Shown here: one piece after another, positions 55,345 to 64,000 of the stretch
Layout of the letters: the number at the start of each line of letters is the position of its first letter
How positions within the stretch are numbered: position 1 is the stretch's first letter
Source of the DNA: Bedellia somnulentella
Lineage: Eukaryota > Arthropoda > Insecta > Lepidoptera > Bedelliidae
Direction of reading: 5' to 3'
Assembly: GCA_963576735.1 (NCBI GenBank)
Contig: OY755179.1
Span: 6,572,001-6,636,000 of the forward strand
DNA: 64,000 nt
The notes under the pieces: model-generated
The model's database searches: none
Seen by the model: the letters and a program-made list of their open reading frames with translations, nothing else
Told to the model about the DNA's origin: nothing
Made by a program: the position numbers and the translations under genes

Positions 55345-55862
55345 GACAATACAATAATATGGTACTGTCGAGCTGATCTGATGATGGAGCCGGAAGATAT
55401 GAACTGGAACTTCATGATGGATGATCGTATCATAACCGTGTTTGGACTTGTTAAAAAGGTCTTGTAATGAACGTTGACCATGATTAGGTTTCAAGGTCTG
55501 ATGATGAAGCCGGAAGATAGGCACTAGCATTCCATGATAAAATATCGTATCATAGCCGTGTTTGGACTTGTTAGAAAGGTCTTGTAATGAACCTTGACCA
55601 CGATTAGGTTTCAAGATCTGAGTACAATAATATGGTACTGTCGAGCTCATCTGATGATGGAGCCGGAAGATATTAACTGGAACTTATTGATGGATGATCG
55701 TATTATAGCCGTATTTGGACTTGTTAGAAAGGTCTTGTAATGAACTTTGACCACAAAATGAACTTTGACTACGATTAGGTTTCAAGGTCTGAATACAATA
55801 ATATGGTACTATCGAACTGATCTGATGATGGAGCCGGAAGATTTGAACTGGAACTTCATTAT
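55345..55862. repeat. tandem array, about 3.5 units of 122-170 bp
   Basis: CTGATGATGGAGCCGGAAGA recurs near 55378, 55500 (with A for G), 55652 and 55822. Each is followed by TTGGACTTGTTAGAAAGGTC and GATTAGGTTTCAAGGTCTGA in the complete units. Units differ by small insertions. The phrase GAGCTGATCTGATGATGG also occurs in the CCGACTTC repeat, so the array probably arose from it. Confidence 0.82.
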
Positions 55863-55879
55863 GAATATTAGCATACGAT

Positions 55880-56240
55880 GTATCGTTACCAACCCATAAC
55901 GTCCCACTGCTGGGCACGGGTCTCTTCCGTGAGGAAGTTATTAGCCATACTTCACCACGGGGGCCAGCCGGGTTGGTGGAGGTTTGTAAGGCTAGTGGTC
56001 ACCTTACCGTTAGATGTTATCGAGCCGCCCGTTTGGGTCTCTGACAAAGCTTGACGACTGCTATCTTACGATAACAACTTTAACAACCAGCACCAACGGC
56101 TTTACGTGCCTTGCGAAGCACGGTAGCGCCCGAAATAAATACCACTAGGCGGTTATCCATCCGTGGACGGACCGCAGCTCACGTCAACTTGTAAATACGA
56201 TCACATCAGTCCAACTGAGCTACAGGCGCTACTACGATAC
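55880..56240 (-). mobile_element. GC-richer repeat with a tRNA-like head (antisense)
   Basis: CCACTGCTGGGCACGGGTCT is a phrase common in lepidopteran repeats. The far end reads CCAACTGAGCTACAGGCGC, the antisense of a tRNA A-box region (GCCTGTAGCTCAGTTGG). I infer a tRNA-derived SINE in minus orientation. Confidence 0.6.
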
Positions 56241-56521
56241 GATGTATATTGACGTGTAAATGGGGTAGTAGCTTGTTAAAGATCCCACCCAAGCCAAGGT
56301 GAGAAACGTGCCGAGGGCTGAATGGCATGAGGGTGGTTAAAAATGTCATGTCGCTAGCGTCACCTCAGGGAACCGGGCGAAACCCTGTTGTAAGTAGCCT
56401 TGCTCCTCTCTACTCGGACCTCTGGGGGGGTTGACTGTTTAATTGTCTTATACTCGTGGGAATACTATGGTAAAAACTAAACATAAAGAAACAACAGCAC
56501 AAAGAAAACGGAGACTACAAT
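56241..56521. other. unassigned repeat-like block
   Basis: Less AT-rich than its surroundings (CACCTCAGGGAACCGGGCGA and GTTGACTGTTTAATTGTC). It looks like part of a transposon but shows no frame or ends I can classify; a 17-codon ATG frame near 56467 is not meaningful. Confidence 0.4.
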
Positions 56522-57049
56522 AAATTAATAGTTTAAAAATCACTAAAAAACACGCTTTTATAAGTGCACTTAAAAGTCAAAAATAAATTACGGGTCGTTC
56601 AAGTTGTCTCTATTTCTGGGCTGAAGTGTAAACTATGTGCTTTTAATTATAATATTTGATTGTAAAAGCGTAGGGTGCTGGAAAAGGAAAGATTTTTTGT
56701 TTACCTTGCTAAGAAATCAAGTTAAGTGATGTTTCGGTAAGCAGGTTACAGAGATCGGCACTCTATCTAGAGTTGCAGCACCACTAGTTGGAAGCTCTAT
56801 ATTAAACAGTCTGTTCAAAGTACTAGTCAACAGTGGCAAAATGTAGAGTTCTTGTTCGTGTATTTGTTTACAAGAAAGTTTTTCCTGCTCCAGCGCCCCA
56901 CGCTTTTACAATCAAATATTATAATTAAAAGCACATAGTTTACACTTCAGCCCAGAAATAGAGACAACTTGAACGACCCGTAATTTATTTTTGACTTTTA
57001 AGTGCACTTATAAAAGCGTGTTTTTTAGTGATTTTTAAACTATTAATTT
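56522..57049. repeat. foldback element with 150-bp arms
   Basis: Bases 56522-56671 and 56900-57049 are near-identical reverse complements (beginning AAATTAATAGTTTAAAAATC). They flank a 228-base spacer whose outer edges are also partly complementary. No coding frame. A transcript would form one very long hairpin. Confidence 0.9.
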
Positions 57050-57202
57050 TTATAAGTTAAAATTGTTTATGTATTACTTCAGCATTTAAATAATAGCACC
57101 CGATATTAACTATGAAGGCATGTTGGAAAACTACCACTTACAAATATACGGGTAAGATAGTTTATGCATCGCCTTGTTAGCTTTTGGTATACATCATGTA
57201 AT

Positions 57203-57456
57203 CAGCTGTGTAGTTTCGGCTTAGAATAGCACGACCCCATTTCTTCCGGTGGGTGTTCGTAAGAGGCGACTAACGGTATTGGGGCTTTAAAGCGATTATT
57301 GGGCGATGCGGTTGGAGACCCATCACCAACAACCTTTATTTTACCATCTTTTCCCCACTCAACTTTCCAAAAGTGGCTGAGGAATTTCTAATTCCTTAGC
57401 TCTGGCTACCCCATCTAGGGATTTATAGCCGTGAGTATATGTATGTATTTATGTAT
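57203..57456 (+). mobile_element. SINE-B
   Basis: Full copy, AGCTGTGTAGTTTCGGCTTA to GTGAGTATATGTATGTATTT. A more decayed copy or fragment (GTTTTGGGGCTTTTCAAG) follows at about 57580-57710. Confidence 0.86.
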
Positions 57457-57882
57457 CATGCAATCAAACTGATATTTTTTTGTAGAATATTTTTCCTGCT
57501 CATATTGCAACATAATCCAGCCAATTGTATCGCAGCTATTTCTCTAACTCGTATTAAATGCATATACGAGACAATTCAGGGTTTTGGGGCTTTTCAAGTT
57601 ATTTTTGGAGGAATCAGGACACCCATTACCGACCATCCTTTATGTAGAAACGCTTTTCGCTCTCAACTATCAAAATTAACTGTGGAATTGTCGATTTTAC
57701 AGCTCTGAGTAGGTAGATAAACACATATAGGACAGCAAAGATCGCATAGTCCATTTAATCGATCACCCAATATTGACTTAAAAAGAAATAATATCTTATT
57801 TACCTTGTAAGATACTCTCGAGAACATATGAGCTAGTCTTATTCTAAGCCAACCCAACACAGCATTACTCACTTCTTTACCT

Positions 57883-58247
57883 CAAGCAACCGTGATAGCC
57901 CAGTGGGTAGAAAACTCGGTTATCGTGCAAACGACTAGTATTCAAATCCTGGGTCGGGCCTAGACCAATTTGTCTTTTCTAAAGACATATGTGTGGTTAA
58001 TTTATCATGGTTGTTAACGGTGAGGGAAAACATCGTGAGGAAACCCACATGGCTGAGTTGTACTTAGTCATGTGACAGTGTATTCGTACAAAACGGCGAT
58101 AGGCCTGCCACCTATCACGTAAGTACACTGTCCATGCAAAACGTGGGTACTCTGAACACCAGGTGACAAAGTCACATAATGTTCAGAAGTATTAGAGTAC
58201 CTCTACCAATCCCTTCGGGGATATTCGGCGTAACGTTTATGTTTATG
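57883..58247 (+). mobile_element. SINE-A, full length
   Basis: Bounded by the 10-bp duplication TTCTTTACCT (57873-57882, 58248-58257). Nearly identical to the copies at 6494 and 39652, though the CACGTG sites here are partly mutated. Confidence 0.92.
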
Positions 58248-58557
58248 TTCTTTACCTAATATCACATGAAAATACATACACATTTAAACATTTCCGGAAA
58301 GAGTACTTGTCCAAAGAAGGGCACCACACCGCCGCCGCACAGATATTGGGTCTAATAACAATAAACTGGTTCTATTTGTTCCGATTATACTTTCTTGTTT
58401 CATTCGGTCATTCATTAATCATTATTTTCACATTTGGTTTTTATGATTAGTGGCTCAGATTAGCATTAATTTTATTATACATATGTTTTGTTCAACCAAA
58501 ATTAAATAAAGAGACATAGTATATATAACTATTCTTATTTAAAAGAAGTTTTTTACA

Positions 58558-58960
58558 CAACCGTGATGTCTCAATGGGTAGAACACCGCTAATAGTGCAC
58601 AAGATGGTATGCTTACCTAGTATTAGTAATATTATATTTAAGATTATTGTAGTATATCGCTGTTGTTCATCCAAATAAATAAATAAATAAATATGATGAA
58701 AGTTCAAATCCTGGGTCCGACCTACACCAATTTATCTTTTCTAAAGTAGTGAGGAAAAACATCATGAGGAAACCCACATGGCTAAGTTGTATTTGATCAT
58801 GTGACAGTGTATTCGTACAAAACGGCGATAGGCCTGCCCCCTATCAATCAGTACAGTGCCCAAGTAAAACGGGTACGGTACTTTGAACACCCCAGGCGAC
58901 AAGATTCAGAAGTATACCTCTGCCAACCCCTTCGGGGATATAAAGCGTGAACGTTTGAGT
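58558..58960 (+). mobile_element. SINE-A with an insertion in its tRNA-like head
   Basis: A diverged copy whose head is split by about 80 bases (58610-58690) ending in an AAATAAATAAATAAAT run, then resumes at AGTTCAAATCCTGGGTC. The insert looks like the short 3' end of a LINE with an AAAT tail. Confidence 0.8.
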
Positions 58961-59095
58961 TTTTTTCTGTGTGTTTGTTGGTTTCTAAAGAGGCAGGCGT
59001 GTTTAAATATATTTTTGCATATTGACAGCAGAATATTTCGGCTCCAAACGTGATAATGTCTTGTAAATCAATGAGCACCAGCTGCATGTATGAAA

Positions 59096-59275
59096 CATAC
59101 ATACATATACTCACGGCTATAAATCCCTTAACGGGGTAGCCAGAGCTTTGGAATGAGAAATTCCTTAGCCACTTTTGGCAGTTGATTGGGGAAAAGATGG
59201 TAATAATAATTTTTTTTGGTCACGGGTCTCCAACCTCATCGCCCAAAAACCACTGAAAAAGCCCCTATGCCCTTA
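59096..59275 (-). mobile_element. SINE-B, 5' part missing
   Basis: Reverse copy from CATACATACATATACTCACG to CCCCTATGCCCTTA. Confidence 0.83.
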
Positions 59276-59813
59276 TGTTATTTATGAAAAAACAACATTA
59301 TTGCGAGCAGGTCCATACTGCATTGAGGTCATTGCTGCTATACCAAAGTTTAAAATAATTTTTAATAATTTAATATTAAAAGCATATTAATGTTCTATTT
59401 TGGGTCAAATATTGATGGATTCTTGCTTTGCAAATCACGAAGCAGCTGAGCGAGATGAAGTCGAACTTAGTACGTTGTACATGTACATTACTCAGAAGAA
59501 AATATAAAGTAATGCAACCAAACATTATTTAAGTAAAAATAATACAGCAGGCTTTATATCGAGAAACATTCAGTCATATAATTTAGCACGACGTTTTACA
59601 ACCTACTTTTAGTGCTCGTAAGTAATAGAAACTCATTGAAGTGTTCAACAATAACAGTTGGCTATGAAATTCACAATAAAGATGTATATGTGGAGAAAGT
59701 AAGAATCTCTTCTATTCATACCTTCGATTTCAAATGAAGATTTTCGTACAATTTTGTAGGTCATTTATTATTTTTTAAATTCTAATCTACTAGCTAAATA
59801 TATTAGTGCCAGT

Positions 59814-60000
59814 TTAAACATACTTCCAAAGCGGGTAGACAGAGCTGTAGAAATAGAAATCGGTCAGCAACTTTTGGTAGTTGAGTGAGGAAAAGATAAA
59901 GGTTGTAGGTGATGGGTTTCCAACTTAAAAAGTTTCTTCGGCTCTTACGAAACCCGGTGGAAGTAATGGGTTGGTGCTATTCTTAGCCGACATAACAACA
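59814..60000 (-). mobile_element. SINE-B, decayed
   Basis: AGCGGGTAGACAGAGCTGTA, GAGGAAAAGATAAAGGTTGT and GGTGCTATTCTTAGCCGACA keep the family order. Confidence 0.65.
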
Positions 60001-60049
60001 TTTAAAAATGTATTGATTTAGAATTTAGAATAAATTAAGTAAGTTCTTT

Positions 60050-60422
60050 TGCGACATGATAGTCCAGTGGGTAGAACACCCGCCCGAAAAACAGAAGGCC
60101 GTGAGTTCCAATCCTGGGACGGGCCTACACCAATTTGTCTTTTCTAAAGTCATATGAGTGGTTAATTTATCATGGTTGCTAACGGTGAGGGAAAACATCG
60201 TGAGGAAACCCACATGGCTGAGTTGTACTTAGTCATGTGACAGTGTATTCGTACAAAACGGCGATAGGCCTGCCCCCTATCACGTGAGTACACTGTCTAA
60301 GCAAAACGTGGGTACCTTCTCTGGAAACTAGATGGCGCTTGCCATGTGAGTTCAGGAGTATTGGTACCTCTGCCAACCCCTTCGGGGATAAACGGCGTGA
60401 ACGTTTATGTTATGTATGTTAT
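60050..60422 (+). mobile_element. SINE-A with a variant tRNA-like head
   Basis: The head reads GACATGATAGTCCAGTGGGT, and its anticodon region differs from the other copies (CCGCCCGAAAAACAGAAGG). The body is shared, with one replaced stretch around 60316-60345. Its 3' end is TTATGTTATGTATGTTATG. Confidence 0.85.
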
Positions 60423-60763
60423 GTTCTTTTATAAGTATCTATATAAAGTTGGTTGAAGATAATACCACATGTCTTTCTATAGGCGTTGAATTATAAGTCA
60501 GTTGTTAAGTATTATTTCTATCAATCCCAAAATTATGACAAGTCACTTTAAAGTTTAGGTGTTATGGTTTCATAACAAATTATAATTGTATTAAAACCAT
60601 TCAACCAATCCATATTTTCTAAATATAGCAAAAACAAACTTTTACATAATACAGGTTCCAAGATTACTAAAAACAGATCTCGTTCGTAGTCATTGGGGAA
60701 TACGGCTGACAACTCATCACCAATCATTCTTTATTTTGCTACTTTTGGTATATATATATATTA

Positions 60764-61035
60764 TTGGGCTTTTCATTGGATTTTTGGGCGATGCGGTTGG
60801 AGACCCATCACCAAAAACCTTTATTCTACCATCTTTTCCCCACTCAACTTCCAAAAGTGGCTGAGGAATTTATAATTCCTTAGCTCTGGCTACCCCTTCT
60901 AGGGAAATATAGCCGTGAGTATATGTATGTATGTATGTATATATATATATACTCAACTTTTGAAAGTGGCCGACGGATTTATGATTCTCAAGCTCTGGCT
61001 ACCCTTTTCTAAGATGTATAGCCGTGAGCATGGAA
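60764..61035 (+). mobile_element. SINE-B, truncated, with a second 3' fragment
   Basis: A 5'-truncated copy (GGGCTTTTCATTGGATTTTT to a GTATGTATGTATGTATATAT tail, about 60940) is followed at once by another 3' piece (CTCAACTTTTGAAAGTGGCC to TATAGCCGTGAGCATG). Confidence 0.8.
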
Positions 61036-63904
61036 GGTAGTTCACTGTTAGTCCGTTTCCGGAAAAGTTAGTATTGTATCTTTCCTCCTTAGTAATTCCG
61101 ATAGTGTTTTAGATTGCTCTCTGCGCATTGAATTTGAATGAAAACGGGAGAACCTGTCTCGGGAACAATAATCTAAAAACTTATACGAATATTTTTTAAC
61201 GCCTAGCAACCATCAAATAAAATATTATAATTAAAAACAACCTAACATTTAGAAAGAACAATAAATAAGTTTATGGGTTCATCAATTCATACAAGAGATA
61301 TGTTTGGTTACTTAATAAATATTTTTTTCACAGAAAACTTATATTCATATCAAATAAATTCGTAAAACCAACCTTCCCCCGAATATTAAATGAAACCGCT
61401 ACCAGTAATAGTAAAAAAGTATTTGTTATTTGAAGGAGAAAAGAGCTTCAAAGTTCAACATAAGTCACAAGGTGTAAAAAGTGCTACAAAATTACTTCAA
61501 ACGTCAAGCGAGAGTCAATGTAATCGAAAGTTGCTTTCGCATTACAAGTCTTTGACCGAAAAGCTGTGTAGCTAGTGACCGCCTGACGATAATGATCGGA
61601 GTTTTTGCTCAAATAATAGAGTAACTAGTTTTAGTTTTATCTAGGTTTAGGTCAATATGATGAATTTGGGTGATTGTTTAATAGTACAGTATGATACATT
61701 AAAATCTAAAGATTGTCTGGAAGTGATCGGTTTAAGTGATGTTGTACTTCTATTGAATAATTCTAATAAGTTCTTCTATTTGAGGTAAACTAAAAAGTTT
61801 TTTTTAAATTTTACTCTATGGTACAAGACAAAAAAAAACATTACAGCACAGGTCATTCGAGCTTCTTTGGCACCTTTATAAATAAAGTAAGTTAACATTT
61901 ATTAAAGCAAATACTTGTTGCCATAAGAAATAGCAAAATGGTGCCAAAAATCACTGCCTCACTTTTTTATGCCACGTACGCGCAATGGCTGCATCTACCA
62001 ACTAGGTTACGTTTCTTTTGAAGGTCATGGGGGTAAATTTCTGTTGATAAAAGCTAAAATATGGGATGAAGATCCTAGCCCTTTTCCTGGTTCTAAGCAG
62101 TTTATGAGCTATAAATAGTGTAACTAACACGACTCTCTTTTATGTGCATAGAATTATCCCGTTGTTTAGATATATAAAATAGCACAACCGTAATCTATTT
62201 CTGTTCGTGCCCTACGAGTACAAATCTAAGTAAATGTCTATTGCTTTTTTTCACATTTTCGAACATCTACGACTGCTATTGTTATTTCATATTTAATTCA
62301 ACTTTATTTTGCAGTAAGTATAACTAATGGACATTGAAATAAGAAAGTGATGATGGTGCAACACCTATGAAGAATCAGCAAAGATTAATCTTTCTTCTAA
62401 ACGTCATATTTTGTTATTCGGTGTTCACATATCTCACTTTTTGTAACACACTAATCAGACCATTCAGAACCAAAGAAATTCTTCTGCTATTTTGAACGAA
62501 TGCACTGTTATATGACTTATTTAATGAATTAATTATGTACCTTTTGATGTTTTTCCTGAGTACTGAACTTGTTGATAAGAAATATATCAATAAAACACAC
62601 ATTTATACGAGACGTGTTCTGGTGTTGGGCTTACACAAAACGTTAGATTACGAATCTGTGTTACTAAAGAATCAAAAATTAGTATCTATTTGTTGTTAGA
62701 CTTATATGTTTTTCAATAATGTAATATATATATATATATATATATTCTAATACGCTATAATACGTTAATATATAATACGTTATATATGTTATAATACGCT
62801 ATCCAGTTGTTTTTATACCAAATTTAGAATAAAACTTTAAATCAGGTGTTATATTATAGAATTTTAAACATAACCTTATGAAAGACGTATTTACTTTGGC
62901 CTACGAGCGTATGTAGTTATCATGTTATTATATTTCAATGTTACATCCTCCAGATTTAATAAAACCATGTAGTCCGATTCAGGATACACTACATGGTCAC
63001 ACCATTTTAGAGTGAGGAATTGTGATATTCATAATTGTTCCGTTCAAAATTCGGTCTCTCGTTCTCCACTCTCGGTCCTTCATTCTTTTTAGGTGTGCTG
63101 CAATGGAAATGTTTATAAGTATGGAACGCAAATTCAAATCAAACCTTTCCTTTTGGTTTGGACTTATTCCTAAGCATATAAATATAATAGTTTTTTAATC
63201 TCAGGAGTATAAGTAATTGATAAATATTATTGTTAAAAATAAATTAATTAAGAAAAGCATTCTTATCTTCTTGTATAGATCTCAAGATATAGTTGCTAGA
63301 TGTATTTTTATTCTTCTTTCAAATACCTTGGGCTACAAAAATTAATCTTTTTATTTTGAAAGAAATTTTCAATAATCATTTTATATTTACATTGACATAT
63401 ACACTTTTTGGCTACGTACTGATCAGGGGTGCCCATTGGTAGTTTAAGAAAGCAAGTAGATATACTAGCTAGTCGACCTGTTTGGTATAATTTTATTTAT
63501 GATCATCCTATATGTGATAAACAAAATATGTATTTTGACTTTTGGTATTATACTAGTTTTAGTAGTAAACGACAGTTTTTAAATACTTTGAAATTTTATG
63601 GGAAATGGACTTTCACCAATACCTTTAGTAGGCATGATGACAAATTTTGAGAAACTATTCTATAATATTTGGAAATATATATTAATTATAATAAACATAA
63701 TATTTCTGCGGAAAATTTAGGTTTAGTATTTAAAGGTATTTTTTGATTCATAAATTTAAAATTTGCACCAAAACGCGTCCAAGTGTCATGGCGTCGCTTG
63801 CTTACGTCACTAAAAAGTACAAGGAAATAAGGAACATTCGGTATATGTAAACATTATCTAATTCATCTTTAATTTGGACTTTTTACTAGTTTTTACATTA
63901 AAAC
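61036..63904. other. no gene seen until the THAP start
   Basis: Long AT-rich stretch with a TA microsatellite and no recognised repeat. A 73-codon frame at 63429 (VWYNFIYDHPICDKQNMYFD) matches nothing I know. Confidence 0.4.
62725..62752. repeat. TA microsatellite
   Basis: About 12 TA units followed by repeated AATACG words. Confidence 0.85.
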
Positions 63905-64000
63905 ATGACTTCAAAAGCATGTAGGTGGTGTTCTGTCCCTCTATGTACGAATACGTCCATAAAAACTCGTGAGAAGTTATTTATTTTCGTTCCTTTCGAT
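63905..64000 (+). CDS. THAP-domain protein, 5' end only (runs off the window)
   Basis: The frame opens with ATG at 63905 and encodes MTSKACRWCSVPLCTNTS followed by KLFIFVPFD, 32 codons to the window edge. The C-x2-C-SVPLC-TN start and FxFVP spacing match the N-terminus of THAP zinc fingers, which bind DNA and occur in host factors and in transposases. About 90 bases upstream there is a TTACGTCAC element resembling a CRE site. Whether this is a host gene or a transposon cannot be decided here. Confidence 0.6.
   Translation, partial: MTSKACRWCSVPLCTNTSIKTREKLFIFVPFD

Noticed and set aside
55281..55917. Repeat-protein gene (repeated peptide GYDTIIHHE on the minus strand)
   Set aside because: The peptide repetition simply reflects the DNA tandem array; frames break between units and there is no start or splice support.

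Overview
The window reads as a lepidopteran (moth or butterfly) nuclear genome segment. It is AT-rich, has GT-AG introns, and is dominated by short interspersed repeats, mariner elements and non-LTR retrotransposon fragments. The one intact host gene is an insect-type acyl-CoA desaturase. The species cannot be named from the sequence alone. || Layout. 1-9.9 kb: a broken THAP-domain sequence (about 1.0-1.6 kb), a decayed mariner (2.4-3.7 kb), a GC-rich islet (4.2 kb), a LINE reverse-transcriptase fragment (4.4-5.2 kb) and several SINEs. 9.9-28.4 kb: a complete six-exon, 364-codon acyl-CoA desaturase gene on the minus strand (start codon at 28355, stop at 9948), assembled here exon by exon. Its five introns are filled with transposons, including a structurally intact mariner in intron 4 (15294-16584) with perfect terminal repeats and an uninterrupted transposase frame. 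28.7-64 kb: no convincing host gene, but a dense patchwork of repeats: SINEs, nested LINE copies, two short TAA-flanked MITEs (one lies in desaturase intron 2), a 150-bp-arm foldback element, a tandem array and a 5'/3'-truncated mariner with a 222-codon frame. The last 96 bases begin a second THAP-type zinc-finger frame that runs off the window. || Repeat families, labels mine. SINE-A: tRNA-headed, about 360 bp, two TCACGTGA palindromes per full copy. SINE-B: about 245 bp, ending in GTGAGTATATGTATG. Family C: a tRNA-like core between inverted-repeat arms. SINE-D: one tRNA-headed copy at 49.5 kb. An RTE-like LINE is present only as 3' pieces whose tail resembles that of SINE-B, which suggests SINE-B borrows the LINE machinery. 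|| Function. The desaturase would be an endoplasmic-reticulum membrane enzyme that introduces a double bond into fatty-acyl-CoA. All nine histidines and the asparagine expected to ligate the di-iron centre are present, and the four residues at the position used to name lepidopteran desaturase groups read KSVE. Everything else in the window is mobile DNA or unassigned AT-rich sequence.
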